From contig NZ_JABURJ010000110.1 of the NCBI RefSeq assembly GCF_014762745.1, positions 1-64,000 on the forward strand: a stretch of 64,000 bases of DNA, written 5' to 3'. The notes under the pieces are model-generated. The model made no database searches. It was not told the origin of the DNA and saw only the letters and a program-made list of their open reading frames with translations. Every line of letters begins with the position of its first letter. Within the stretch, counting starts at the first letter, position 1. Source of the stretch: Kangiella sp. (lineage in GTDB: Bacteria > Pseudomonadota > Gammaproteobacteria > Enterobacterales > Kangiellaceae). Of this stretch, positions 39,366-49,744 are shown in pieces. Position numbers and translations under genes: made by a program.

Positions 39366-41192
39366 TTAAGAAATGAGCTGCTCAAATTCTTTAACCAAAC
39401 TATCTACTACAACAATCTGGTTACGACCTTTGCTTTTAGCGCTATACATGGCTTTATCAGCGTCGGCAATCAAATCCATCAAGTCGTAACCGGACAGCTC
39501 GGTGCTGGTCACACCAAAACTCGCTGATATATCAAAACGATAGCCAGTTTCTGTGGTATCAATACGGGAAACTGCTTGACGACAGCTTTCCGCCAGCTGC
39601 TGTGCTTTTTCAAGGTTGCAGGCCGGCAGGAAAATGGCAAACTCTTCACCACCCAGACGCCCAGCCAAGTCATTCTGGCGACAACTGGCTTTAACCACTT
39701 CCGCCGTTTGCTGCAACACCCAGTCACCCACTAAATGACCATACTTATCATTGATCGATTTAAAATAATCCATGTCGAACAGAATAAAGCCGACATCCTG
39801 CTTTTCTTGCTCGCTCCGCTGTAAAATCGCCTTAGCTGTTTCATAGAAATGATGACGAGAACTTAAACCCGTTAGCTGGTCGGTTTGCGATTGTTTGCGT
39901 AAACGAATTTGATGACGCTTGATACGATAGGTCCAAAAAGCTAAGGTTCCCAGAAGCACCAAAGCCAAAGCCAATACCAGACGGTTATTAACCGCTTCTT
40001 TTTTTGCTAAATCCTGCTCAAGCTGGAGCAATAAGTTCTGTTGATTAAGCTGCTCTATTTTCTGCTGCTTACTCTCGGTCTCATGCTCTACTAACTGATA
40101 AGCCAACTGCTTCGATGATTCATCATTTTTGTATCGGTTGATTTTAACCAAATACTCTTCTAGAAACTCTAAAGCCTGCTCCAAGTTACCTCGCTCTTTT
40201 AGTAGCTGAGAATTTAAATAATAGGCCTCCAACAACCAGGTCGTTACTGTTTCTCTATTATTCTTTTCAGCAGTCTCAATTGCTTTTGTTGCATAAAGCT
40301 GAGCTGAAACGCTGTCATCAACACCGCTTAAACTCAAAGCGTATAAGGTGTAGTACCCTGTTGTTAAATAACTGTATCCCAATTTCTCAACTGCTGGCAG
40401 TTGTCGCTCAATATCCAATTTAGCCTGCTCAAATTGTCTGCTTCTTACACTATTGGCCAGCAAGTAAAATTTAGCAGACAAAGCATAAACCGGTTCTTTC
40501 TCAAAGCAGTCACTATAAGACTTATTAATATAGGCAGTTTGCTCAGAACGGATTTTAGTTAGCTCATACCATGTTTGAGCCTTAACAGCAGCGAGCAAAC
40601 ACCTCTCTTTAAGATTAGATAAGCTACTGTGTTCATTTAACTTGCCTAATGTTTCTTCAGCAAGCTCATATTGCCCCACTTCGTTATAAACAATCGCAGC
40701 AACCTGATAGATATAATTACGAATCGAATCTTCGGCACCACCGGCTTCTGTTAATACATTTTTTATCAACTCAAGAGCACCAACATAATCTTTATTCAAA
40801 ACCTGCAGGTTTGCTAAAGCTAATTTAGTTCTAATGACTAAGGGCTTATTAACCTGACTGGCGATAACTTTCTGATAGTGGGCAATAGACTGTTCCGAAT
40901 TGCCTTTTAAGGCTTCAGCATAACCTAATAAATAATCTCTTAAGGCCTTATTCTCTATATCGGGAAGCTCTAACTCTGAGATATAGTTGACTTGCTGTAA
41001 GAACTGCTGGGGATCTGTTGTTCTAAGATGGTTTGCTATTTTTAGCTCTTCGACATAAGTAATTTCGGTAGCCTGCAACAAGCCACCGAAAATACCAATT
41101 ACTATTATTGAAAGTTTGTAAATCGATCGAAGGAAGCTATGCGACCCTGATTTCTTCTTCCCTGGAATCATCTTCTGAAGCATCCTCGTCAT
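39366..41192 (-). CDS. TPR-containing membrane diguanylate cyclase (GGDEF)
   Basis: AGRLGGEEFAIF active site; RxxD (RQND) 5 residues upstream fits an I-site; TPR-like helices and a TM before GGDEF. Start overlaps the borosin-like precursor gene. Confidence 0.9.
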   Translation of the reverse strand: MTRMLQKMIPGKKKSGSHSFLRSIYKLSIIVIGIFGGLLQATEITYVEELKIANHLRTTDPQQFLQQVNYISELELPDIENKALRDYLLGYAEALKGNSEQSIAHYQKVIASQVNKPLVIRTKLALANLQVLNKDYVGALELIKNVLTEAGGAEDSIRNYIYQVAAIVYNEVGQYELAEETLGKLNEHSSLSNLKERCLLAAVKAQTWYELTKIRSEQTAYINKSYSDCFEKEPVYALSAKFYLLANSVRSRQFEQAKLDIERQLPAVEKLGYSYLTTGYYTLYALSLSGVDDSVSAQLYATKAIETAEKNNRETVTTWLLEAYYLNSQLLKERGNLEQALEFLEEYLVKINRYKNDESSKQLAYQLVEHETESKQQKIEQLNQQNLLLQLEQDLAKKEAVNNRLVLALALVLLGTLAFWTYRIKRHQIRLRKQSQTDQLTGLSSRHHFYETAKAILQRSEQEKQDVGFILFDMDYFKSINDKYGHLVGDWVLQQTAEVVKASCRQNDLAGRLGGEEFAIFLPACNLEKAQQLAESCRQAVSRIDTTETGYRFDISASFGVTSTELSGYDLMDLIADADKAMYSAKSKGRNQIVVVDSLVKEFEQLIS

Positions 41193-41385
41193 CTTCCGCA
41201 GGAGCCAAAATTACTGACACATTGGTATTAGCCCCTAATAAACTTTCTAATTTAGCGATATTTTTTTCTTTTATCGCTTCTGCAAGCTCTTCTTCTAAGC
41301 CTAATGCCTTTAACTTAGATACTGATAATGATTGCTCTGAAGTAAGGTTAGCAATAGTTTCAAGAAGTTGTAAATTTTGGCTCAT
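41137..41385 (-). CDS. Candidate split-borosin precursor peptide (SonA-like)
   Basis: 82 aa; helical region KLKALGLEEELAEAIKEKNIAKLESLLGANTNVSVILAP resembles a borosin-binding domain plus hydrophobic core; acidic tail; SD AAAGGAG; directly downstream of the methyltransferase. Confidence 0.78.
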   Translation of the reverse strand: MSQNLQLLETIANLTSEQSLSVSKLKALGLEEELAEAIKEKNIAKLESLLGANTNVSVILAPAEDDEDASEDDSREEEIRVA

Positions 41386-41419
41386 AGTAATCTCCTTTAA
41401 GTGTTGATAAGACCATTAG

Positions 41420-42160
41420 TTACGATTTTTTCCTTAACGGTGGTATCACAAGCGTTGTTTCCAGACTGGTCTCAACATTTGCTAATTGTTGTAATTGTAT
41501 TTTTTCTATTCTTGATTCTTTTAATAATAGTGTTGATGACTCATAAAGAATGACTTCGTGGTCTTCAGGATATATTGCATTCAGTTTCTTTTTGAGTAAT
41601 CCAAGCTTTTCTTCTGTTGTCTCAAACTCTGTGAGTTCCTGATCCCCTGCAATCCCTATTTGCCAAAGCACCAGATAGGCGCTCGGCTCAATATTTTTGT
41701 TATGAACCATATACTGGGTCGTTTCGTAATGCTGACAGCCGAACCTGCCTGGGTCAATAGCTAAATCAGCATATAGACAATCTTCTGCCGAAATTCCTGG
41801 CTCCATATGAGCCTCAAAGCCTTCCCTCTTCGCTGTTTCGATTACTCGATGAGGAGCAAGTGCAAACACCCCAGGGTGACCATAGAATGCTGCACACACA
41901 TTCTTGCCTGCTCTTACTTCATGCATTATCGCGGCAATCATTTCTTTATAGGTTTCAAGCCGCGACTTTCCCGACTGATAATATTGACCTAGGTCGTGAG
42001 TATTCGGATTAAGCTCTTTTATCCAGCTTCCCATCAAGCTACTTGCAACGGCTATGAACACGATATCAGCCTGCTCGATTTGCTGTTTTGATATGGGGGT
42101 CATGTGCACCATGAGCTTGATTCCAGTTCCTACACAGACCAGTCGACCCTTCTTGTTCAA
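41420..42160 (-). CDS. Tetrapyrrole-methylase-family SAM methyltransferase, candidate borosin alpha-N-methyltransferase (SonM-like)
   Basis: RLVCVGTGIKL, VRAGKNVCAAFYGHPGVFALAPHRVIETAKREGFEAHMEPGISAEDCLYADLAIDPG; TTG start overlapping the upstream TGA stop (TTGA). Confidence 0.88.
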   Translation of the reverse strand: MNKKGRLVCVGTGIKLMVHMTPISKQQIEQADIVFIAVASSLMGSWIKELNPNTHDLGQYYQSGKSRLETYKEMIAAIMHEVRAGKNVCAAFYGHPGVFALAPHRVIETAKREGFEAHMEPGISAEDCLYADLAIDPGRFGCQHYETTQYMVHNKNIEPSAYLVLWQIGIAGDQELTEFETTEEKLGLLKKKLNAIYPEDHEVILYESSTLLLKESRIEKIQLQQLANVETSLETTLVIPPLRKKS

Positions 42161-42693
42161 AACTTATCCCCAGTTCTTTCTTCGTACACCCAATAGCCAT
42201 AATCTGGATCGTTCTTATAGTTATAAAAACCAAGGCCAATGACCATACTTATACTGATTAAATTATCATGCTTTATTCGTCCGTATAACCTGCTTATCCC
42301 TATCTTTACTAAAATCTTATTAACCAATCCCTCAATGACTTCTTTAGCGATACCCTGATTAACAGAATCTTTGCTCAATATCACGCCTAATTCCCAGCCG
42401 TCCTCAAACATTCTTCGCTGGGATATTCCAATCAGACCAACCTTTGAATTGTCACTCTTTCTTCTTATAGCCCATAAAAAACTTCGGGGTTGGGGCTGGC
42501 TTAAGCTAAACAATTCCTTATTAAAACGCTCAATAGCTCCGCGTTGATTTAAAGGCTTCTCAATGCACCGCATTGTTATTGGATCCGTCAGCAGGGAAAC
42601 ATAAAATGACTCATCAGAGTCAGATACAATCGTCACGTAAAAATGACTGGTACTAAATGCCATATTATTGGTTCTTTCATCAGTCATATGCAC
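42157..42693 (-). CDS. GNAT-family N-acetyltransferase
   Basis: RimJ-like architecture: LGVILSKDSVNQGIAKEVIEGLVNKILVKIGISRLYGRIKHDNLISISMVIGLGF. Confidence 0.85.
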   Translation of the reverse strand: MHMTDERTNNMAFSTSHFYVTIVSDSDESFYVSLLTDPITMRCIEKPLNQRGAIERFNKELFSLSQPQPRSFLWAIRRKSDNSKVGLIGISQRRMFEDGWELGVILSKDSVNQGIAKEVIEGLVNKILVKIGISRLYGRIKHDNLISISMVIGLGFYNYKNDPDYGYWVYEERTGDKF

Positions 42694-42849
42694 AACAAAT
42701 TATAACTCTGTACCCCCAAACCCTTCCGATAATACCCATCCAACAAAAAAATAACCACCAGTTTATATTGTCCGATACGCTTAAAAATGGTTACAAAAAA
42801 GGAAGCCATTGGCTCCCTTTCGATTCACGCTCTCAATAACAGGCGCAAA

Positions 42850-44133
42850 TTACTTCAACAACTTCCTAGCTATGGTTCTGAAGCCATGACCGGTTCCGCC
42901 TGCTGCAAAATAAGCAGTGGGGCTGTCGTTATAGGCTCCGGCAAGATCCACGTGAACCCAGCCTTTGCCATCATTCGGCACGAAGCGCGACAAGAAACCG
43001 GCTGCATTGCTGGCGCCACCTGGTCCACCACCTTTTACCGCACGGCTGTTGGCAGTGTCGGCAAAGTTAGATGGACACTTGGCGGCATGGAATGGTTCCA
43101 GCGGTAACGGCCAATGGCGCTCGTTCTCGCTTTTTGCGACATTGAGATAGTCATTACGCTCATCGTCATCCAGTGCAAAAACCGCATTATAGTCTTCGCC
43201 GACGGCTGTAACGGCTGCGCCAGTAAGCGTTGCTGCGTCAATAATTAGTGGTGCGCCCGTTTGGCCAGCCAGCAATAGACCATCAGCTAGTACCAATCGG
43301 CCTTCTGCATCGGTGTTATGAATTTCAACCGAGATACCGTTAGGGTAAGTAATGATGTCACCCAACTTGTAAGCATGACCACTGATCAGGTTTTCCGCGC
43401 AGCATAGATAGAGATGAACCGGCTTATCAAGGCCGCGCAAAATGGCTAATGCCAAACCTGCAGTCACAGTCGCGGCACCACCCATATCGGCCTTCATGTG
43501 GACCATACCTGCGCTTTGCTTGATGCTATAACCACCGCTATCAAAGGTAATGCCTTTACCGACCAAGGCAGCCACAGGGGCTGAACTGTCATTCTTACGG
43601 TCAAACTCAAGCTTTAAAATAGCCGGTGGCCTGGTACTGCCGCGCCCCACTTCCCAGGTGCCGACATGGCCCTGTTTCTCAAGATCCTGCCCAGATACGA
43701 TCTGATAGCGCACATTGTCGGGAGCCAGACTTTGAATAAAGTCAGCGGCTTCCTGAGCCAAAACCTGCGGCGCCAGAACTTCTGGCGTTTCATTGACCAT
43801 GGAGCGCATCCAGCGGCTGACCTGAATACGGGCTTCCAGTTCTTTGTTGTCATCATCAGAAAGTTCGGCAAAGTCGATTTGTACGTCAATCTTCGGATCG
43901 TACGCGCCCTGGAAAAATGCCCATTGCTGTTCTAATTCCCAATCACCTTCGAGGGTGAAAAAGGATAATCCCTGACTGACCAGCTTTCTGGCAGCCATTT
44001 GCACCAGGTCGGAACCTTCGGCGTGAATGGTTACTGCATCTTCTTTATAGCTTAGTAATGCACCTTCGCCCCATTGCGCAGGCGCGCTGTCTGTTGATAA
44101 CAAAACTTTTAATGTCATACCAATCCTTATCAA
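42850..44133 (-). CDS. M17 leucyl aminopeptidase family (PepB-like)
   Basis: GKGITFDSGGYSIKQSAGMVHMKADMGGAA, NTDAEGRLVLADGL. Confidence 0.93.
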   Translation of the reverse strand: MIRIGMTLKVLLSTDSAPAQWGEGALLSYKEDAVTIHAEGSDLVQMAARKLVSQGLSFFTLEGDWELEQQWAFFQGAYDPKIDVQIDFAELSDDDNKELEARIQVSRWMRSMVNETPEVLAPQVLAQEAADFIQSLAPDNVRYQIVSGQDLEKQGHVGTWEVGRGSTRPPAILKLEFDRKNDSSAPVAALVGKGITFDSGGYSIKQSAGMVHMKADMGGAATVTAGLALAILRGLDKPVHLYLCCAENLISGHAYKLGDIITYPNGISVEIHNTDAEGRLVLADGLLLAGQTGAPLIIDAATLTGAAVTAVGEDYNAVFALDDDERNDYLNVAKSENERHWPLPLEPFHAAKCPSNFADTANSRAVKGGGPGGASNAAGFLSRFVPNDGKGWVHVDLAGAYNDSPTAYFAAGGTGHGFRTIARKLLK

Positions 44134-44167
44134 GTTGTTGTCTAGAAACCGTCCCTATAGGCGGCAT

Positions 44168-44749
44168 CTAAAACAAATGGCCCAGTTTCGATTGTTTGGT
44201 TGAAAGGTAGTCTTCGTTGTGAGGGTTATGACCATATTTGAGAGGAACCCGTTCCACCACATCAATTCCTGCATCAATCATAGAACTGACTTTACGCGGG
44301 TTATTGGTCATCAAACGAATTTTTTGAATGCCCAGCTTATCCAGCGCATCCGAAGCAACCTTAAAGTCACGCTCATCAGCGCCAAATCCCAAATGCTCAT
44401 TGGCCTGTACCGTATCCATACCTTGATCTTGCAGGGAATAGGCACGAATTTTATTGGTCAGGCCAATACCGCGACCTTCCTGACGCAGATAAAGCAAAAC
44501 GCCAGCGCCCTCTTCAGCGATTTTCTGCAAAGCTGCTTTCAGCTGGAAACCGCAATCACAGCGCAGACTAAATAGTGCATCACCAGTTAAACATTCCGAG
44601 TGAATGCGCGCTAATACTGGCTGTTTGCTGTCCCAGTCGCCAAAGGTTAGAGCCACATGCTCTTTACCATCATCAGCCTCAAGCGCGTGAATCGTGAAGT
44701 CGCCCCAAGGGGTGGGTAAGCGTGCGCTCAAGCTATCTTTATGCGTCAT
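44168..44749 (-). CDS. ribA: GTP cyclohydrolase II
   Basis: [40 protein letters not shown]. Confidence 0.96.
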   Translation of the reverse strand: MTHKDSLSARLPTPWGDFTIHALEADDGKEHVALTFGDWDSKQPVLARIHSECLTGDALFSLRCDCGFQLKAALQKIAEEGAGVLLYLRQEGRGIGLTNKIRAYSLQDQGMDTVQANEHLGFGADERDFKVASDALDKLGIQKIRLMTNNPRKVSSMIDAGIDVVERVPLKYGHNPHNEDYLSTKQSKLGHLF

Positions 44750-44855
44750 TAAACCGTCTTCCGGGGTATTTAATTGAATGAAACCGCCATTTTACACCAT
44801 GTTCAAAGCAGAAACAGCATGATAATATTCGATGGCTACTATAATTCGAGGACAT

Positions 44856-45392
44856 ATGATGAAACTCCCCCAATCCCTGGCTCTAATCCTATTTACTATT
44901 TTATGTTCCACTGCCTCATTAGCGAATGATCGAGGTCAACCTAATAATGCGCACACTCAGGCCATTATCGATATTTTGGATGCGATTGATACACCCAATA
45001 TCACACGTCGTGCAATGATGAGTTCTTTTGCAGAAGATACATCGGGCGATATCACTGATGAATTTGCCAATTGCGTGAATGATAACCTTACCGATGACAT
45101 GCTGTATGAGATGTTTATTCCCGTCTATCAGTCTAACCTTGACCAACATACAGCGGTTAGACTAGCTGAGTTCTTCCAAACAGAAACAGGCAAAAAATTT
45201 GGTATCGTTGTGCGGATTCAAACTGGCGAAGACTTACCCATGCCAGATATGACTGCTGAAGATATGCGAGTGTACACTCAATATGAAAACGATATTCTAA
45301 GTCTTGGCAATGAACAGCTGGTCGCTGATGCCGAAGCAGCCGGTATGGAAATGGGCATGCAGCTTGGTATGGATTGCGTGGGTTCACTCTAA
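44856..45392 (+). CDS. DUF2059-like secreted protein
   Basis: Signal peptide; FIPVYQSNLDQHTAVRLAEFFQTETGKKF region. Confidence 0.65.
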   Translation: MMKLPQSLALILFTILCSTASLANDRGQPNNAHTQAIIDILDAIDTPNITRRAMMSSFAEDTSGDITDEFANCVNDNLTDDMLYEMFIPVYQSNLDQHTAVRLAEFFQTETGKKFGIVVRIQTGEDLPMPDMTAEDMRVYTQYENDILSLGNEQLVADAEAAGMEMGMQLGMDCVGSL

Positions 45393-45412
45393 TCTTTAAC
45401 AAGACATGACTT

Positions 45413-45438
45413 ATAAAGCCGGCTAGTCCGGCTTTTTT
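45413..45438. terminator. Bidirectional terminator
   Basis: AAGCCGGCTAGTCCGGCTTTTTT. Confidence 0.75.
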
Positions 45439-46255
45439 ATTCCTTGAATACCACGGGCTTTAAAAACTGTTCCAACTCTTTCCAGAATTCATCCCAGTCT
45501 GCAGGCGTATCCGCATGAGCCGTCTCATAAATCTTATGGGTGGCATCTTCTTTCACCGTCAGCAGTTTATTCAAGGCATCAATCGGTACCGTCCTGTCAG
45601 CCTTTCCATGGATCAGATAGACCATGCCCTGATATTCGGACAGCGCTTTAACATTATCAAAGGGATGCTGCACCAGAAAAGCAGGCAACAGGCGTTTATA
45701 GGCCAAATCGACAATGCTGGAATAGGTCGACATCAGCACGATCGCAACAGGCTTATGTTTCGGTACCAGAGTCAACACAGCGCCACCGCCCATCGAACGG
45801 CCTAGCAGCACAATCCGCTCTTTATCCAGCTGCTCCTGCTGCTCTACCCACTCATAAGCCAGATTCATGGTTTCGGAAATGCTGTCAAAACTTGGGGTTC
45901 CATCGCAGCGACCATAACCCGGGTATTCCACTAGTATTACCGCGTAACCCTGTTCTCGCATATAGTCGACCCGTGGCGCCCAATCATCAATAATATTGCC
46001 ATTACCATGCGCCACCATAAGCACTGGAAACGGTTGCTTAAAATTTTGCAAAGGTGGCAAGTAAGCCAACTCAAACTCACCCTGTGAAAATTCCAGACGG
46101 TGAATCTCGCCACCTGCATTTTCTATTAATGCAGGATCCGATGGAGGCAGTTCATGTACAGGAAATAACATCCTATGCTGAATAAAATAGAAACTGACAA
46201 GATAGATAAGGTAAGCAAAAAGTGGGATAGTAATTATCCAGAGTAAGGTCGTCAT
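45437..46255 (-). CDS. Alpha/beta hydrolase, membrane-anchored
   Basis: GRSMGGGAVL nucleophile elbow, N-terminal TM, HGKADRTVPID. Confidence 0.9.
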   Translation of the reverse strand: MTTLLWIITIPLFAYLIYLVSFYFIQHRMLFPVHELPPSDPALIENAGGEIHRLEFSQGEFELAYLPPLQNFKQPFPVLMVAHGNGNIIDDWAPRVDYMREQGYAVILVEYPGYGRCDGTPSFDSISETMNLAYEWVEQQEQLDKERIVLLGRSMGGGAVLTLVPKHKPVAIVLMSTYSSIVDLAYKRLLPAFLVQHPFDNVKALSEYQGMVYLIHGKADRTVPIDALNKLLTVKEDATHKIYETAHADTPADWDEFWKELEQFLKPVVFKE

Positions 46256-46357
46256 AGAACTCCAATAAGCTTTTTATTGCGTCTGCTTTTTATACTGTTA
46301 GAATCAAATCATTCTAACAGAGCCCAATTCTATTTTAACGCTTCGAGTAATATTAGT

Positions 46358-46675
46358 ATGTCACACATTTGCCTAGTTACCGATATCCAGGACGGCCAAG
46401 CCAAAGCTTTTCCTTATAAAGATCGCGATCTTATTGTGGTACGTCGCGGCCTCAACGTTTACGGCTACGTCAATCGTTGCCCTCATGCCGGTACTGATTT
46501 GAACTGGCAGGACGATCAGTTTATGACGGATGACGAACAGTATTTAATGTGTTTTACTCACGGTGCCCTTTTTGAGCCTGAAACCGGCAAATGTGTCGCC
46601 GGCCCCTGTGCCGGAGCCCACCTTGGCGAAGTGCCGCTGGAAGTAGAAAATGGCAAAGTCTATTTAGCAGAGTAG
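46358..46675 (+). CDS. Rieske [2Fe-2S] domain protein
   Basis: CPHAGTDL and CFTHGALFEPETGKC; ATG at 46358. Confidence 0.9.
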   Translation: MSHICLVTDIQDGQAKAFPYKDRDLIVVRRGLNVYGYVNRCPHAGTDLNWQDDQFMTDDEQYLMCFTHGALFEPETGKCVAGPCAGAHLGEVPLEVENGKVYLAE

Positions 46676-46826
46676 CCCCCCGACCTCAAAAAACCGATTA
46701 TCCATACATCGTGTTCCCTAAATGCGGTTTCGTTGCAAAATGTTACCGCCCTATTGCATTCTTAAGGAATATTCTTAATACTGTTTTTTGTGAAACAATT
46801 CACATAAGCACTGTTGGGGGAAAATA

Positions 46827-49505
46827 TTGAGCAAACTCGCACTCATCGCGTTCACATCCAGCTTCTCTTCATCATGGCTACCGCTCATCTTAATCATGAT
46901 GCTGGCTGCAGGACTGGTTATTGCCATATTCCTCTGGCGCAAGGCAAGTGATGAAACTATAGCCACAAAGAACCTTCTCAACGCTCAATATCGAACACTT
47001 AATTCTGTCGTTAAATTCAAATCGCTCGAAGATAAGCTTGACGATATCTGCTCACTGATAGAAAGCCAGATTGATGACGGACTGAGTTCAATCATGCTGG
47101 CTGATGAACAGGGCGAAGTACTGAGCCCTATTGCATCGCCACAACTGCCACAAAGTTTTTTGCAATCTTTAAAAGGGTTACCGATTGGCAAAAAGGTCGG
47201 AGCCTGTGGTGCAGCAGCAGCTACCGGTAAAGCAGTTATTGTCCGCGATATGCTGGAAGACGATCGCTTTGAGCAGTTTCAGGATCTCATTCATGGCTAT
47301 AACCTGAGAGCCTGCTGGTCGCATCCCATCTACACCAGCGACAGTAAAAAACCGGTTGGAACCTTTGCTTTATATTTTAGAAAGCCTCGTTCGCCGAAAG
47401 AGGGTGAACTTGATCTGATTCTACGTAGCCGCGATCTGGCAGCTCTGATCATTGAACAGCATCAGCAACGAATAAAAAGAGAACGCTTTGAGCAGCAAAA
47501 TCGCTCCCTATTCACTCATAACCCAGAAGCAGTTTATACTCTTGACCTTGAAGGACACTTTACCAGCGTCAATAAAGCCGCATGCGAACTGATGCAATGC
47601 TCTGAGCAGGAGCTTCTAGGACAGCACTATAATTTAGCAGTTGTTGAGGAAGATCGAGCTAGAACAAAAGAGCACTTTGAAGCTGCGCGTCGAGGTATTC
47701 CCCAGCGCTATGAAATTCATGGACACAATAGTTTGGGTGAACTACTACACCTTCATATCACCAACATGCCGATCATTGTTGACGGTGAAGTGACAGGGGT
47801 TCATGGCATTGCATTGGACTTAACCCGAGAAAAACTTCATGAAGAACGCTCAAAAATCCTCGAACGCAGCGTGGAGTCCAGCACCCATGGTTTGCTGATT
47901 AGTGATGCCCGAGCCGAAGACTTCCCGGTGATATACGCCAACCCTGCATTTGAGCGCATTACCGGCTACAGTCAACAGGAAATACTTGGTCAGAACTGTC
48001 GTATTCTGCAAGGCCCGGAAACCGATCAGAAAACTCGCAAGGCCATTCGCGAGGCACTAAAAAATAATCAGGAAATTTCCAGCATTATCAAAAACTATAA
48101 AAAAGATGGCACTCCATTCTGGAATGAACTGCTGATTTCGCCAGTAAAAGATACGCATGGAAAAGTGACTCACTTTATCGGTCTGCAAAACGATATTACC
48201 GAGCGCATTCAGCGCCAGGAAAGTTTGGAGTTCCATGCCTCTCATGATCCTTTGACTCATCTGAAAAACCGTTCGGCACTTGAACGCTACCTTACCGACT
48301 GGGTCAAAGGTAAAAATAAATCAGACAATATTTATATTCTCTTTATCGACCTCGATGGCTTTAAGCCAATAAATGATAGTTTAGGCCATGAGTTCGGCGA
48401 TCATGTACTGGTCGAAACAGCGCAACGCCTTAACGCTGAAATCATTGAGCCTAATCTACTGGCACGATTTGGTGGTGATGAATTTGTCGCAGTGATTCAA
48501 GACTTATCTGATCGCGAACAAGTTGAACAGCTGGCACAGAAACTGTTAGCCAAAGTTGCCGAAACCTATAAGGTCGGTGATATTGAAGTTTCGCTATCCG
48601 CCGCCATTGGCATCGCAACTAGTGAAGAAACCTTTAAGCATCCAATGGAATTGATTCAGCGAGCGGATATTGCCATGTATGAGGCCAAGAAACGAGGTGG
48701 CAGTTACATCTACTGGCATAGCGCTGACTTGAACACCAACATCAATCAGCAGGTTGCTGTGCGAGCCCAGCTACAGGACGCTATTTTACAAAACCAGTTT
48801 GAATTATTTTATCAGCCTATCATGCGCCATGATAATACCATTGGCGGCGTGGAAGCCCTCATTCGTTGGAAACATCCGATTAAAGGTTATATTTCTCCGG
48901 CTGAGTTTATCCCTGTCGCTGAAAGAACTGGGCAAATCATTCCGATCAGCGAATGGGTGCTTAATCAGGCTTGTAGCGATATATACCAGCTAAAAAAATT
49001 GGGCATTAACTCTGTCTCGGTCAACTTCTCACCGATCCAGTTTTACCGCGAAGACTTTATCGAAAAAATTGCCGATACCCTTAAACTCCACAATATCCAG
49101 CCTGGTGAGTTAACCGTTGAGATTACAGAAAACGTATTGGTGCATGACACTGACCACATTACCGAGCTGTTGCACGAGCTACGCCAGCTCGGAGTGGATG
49201 TGGCCATTGATGATTTCGGTAGCGGCTTTGCCAGTTTGCGCTACCTTAATATGCTACCGGTAAACAAGCTCAAGATTGATCGCAGCTTCACCGGCAATAT
49301 TAACCAGAATGCCCATAACGCCGCCATCACACGCGGTATATTGGGCATGACTGCAGAGATGAATATTGAAGTGGTCGCCGAAGGCGTCGAAACTGACGAA
49401 GAATACCAATACCTTCGCGAACACCAATGCGACTTTATGCAAGGCTATTTATTCTGCCGCCCCATCCCGATTAAAGAGCTGATACAATGGGTGGAGAGTC
49501 GTTAG
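46827..49505 (+). CDS. GAF/PAS/GGDEF/EAL sensor protein
   Basis: ARFGGDEFVAV, VEALIRWKHP, DDFGSGFASLRYL; GAF and two PAS regions, N-terminal TM. Confidence 0.94.
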   Translation: MSKLALIAFTSSFSSSWLPLILIMMLAAGLVIAIFLWRKASDETIATKNLLNAQYRTLNSVVKFKSLEDKLDDICSLIESQIDDGLSSIMLADEQGEVLSPIASPQLPQSFLQSLKGLPIGKKVGACGAAAATGKAVIVRDMLEDDRFEQFQDLIHGYNLRACWSHPIYTSDSKKPVGTFALYFRKPRSPKEGELDLILRSRDLAALIIEQHQQRIKRERFEQQNRSLFTHNPEAVYTLDLEGHFTSVNKAACELMQCSEQELLGQHYNLAVVEEDRARTKEHFEAARRGIPQRYEIHGHNSLGELLHLHITNMPIIVDGEVTGVHGIALDLTREKLHEERSKILERSVESSTHGLLISDARAEDFPVIYANPAFERITGYSQQEILGQNCRILQGPETDQKTRKAIREALKNNQEISSIIKNYKKDGTPFWNELLISPVKDTHGKVTHFIGLQNDITERIQRQESLEFHASHDPLTHLKNRSALERYLTDWVKGKNKSDNIYILFIDLDGFKPINDSLGHEFGDHVLVETAQRLNAEIIEPNLLARFGGDEFVAVIQDLSDREQVEQLAQKLLAKVAETYKVGDIEVSLSAAIGIATSEETFKHPMELIQRADIAMYEAKKRGGSYIYWHSADLNTNINQQVAVRAQLQDAILQNQFELFYQPIMRHDNTIGGVEALIRWKHPIKGYISPAEFIPVAERTGQIIPISEWVLNQACSDIYQLKKLGINSVSVNFSPIQFYREDFIEKIADTLKLHNIQPGELTVEITENVLVHDTDHITELLHELRQLGVDVAIDDFGSGFASLRYLNMLPVNKLKIDRSFTGNINQNAHNAAITRGILGMTAEMNIEVVAEGVETDEEYQYLREHQCDFMQGYLFCRPIPIKELIQWVESR

Positions 49506-49510
49506 TGGAG

Positions 49511-49687
49511 TTACTGGGTTGAACTGTCCAGACTTTCTACTTTACTTCGTTTATCTCTCCAAATTACCCATAAGACAAACACACCGCTAGCGATTAGCAT
49601 GGAACTTTTTACTATATAATCGAATAGAAATAGTAACCATAAGAATATATAGCTTAGAGTAACTAAAGTTTTCCCTATATTATTCAT
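49511..49687 (-). CDS. Small membrane protein not in ORF track (candidate immunity protein 2)
   Basis: Hand translation: MNNIGKTLVTLSYIFLWLLFLFDYIVKSSMLIASGVFVLWVIWRDKRSKVESLDSSTQ*; AGGTG upstream; two hydrophobic segments. Confidence 0.55.
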   Translation of the reverse strand: MNNIGKTLVTLSYIFLWLLFLFDYIVKSSMLIASGVFVLWVIWRDKRSKVESLDSSTQ

Positions 49688-49744
49688 TTTAAAACACCTA
49701 TCGTTACCGACTATGACTTTCCCATTGAGTCTATGATTTAAAGA

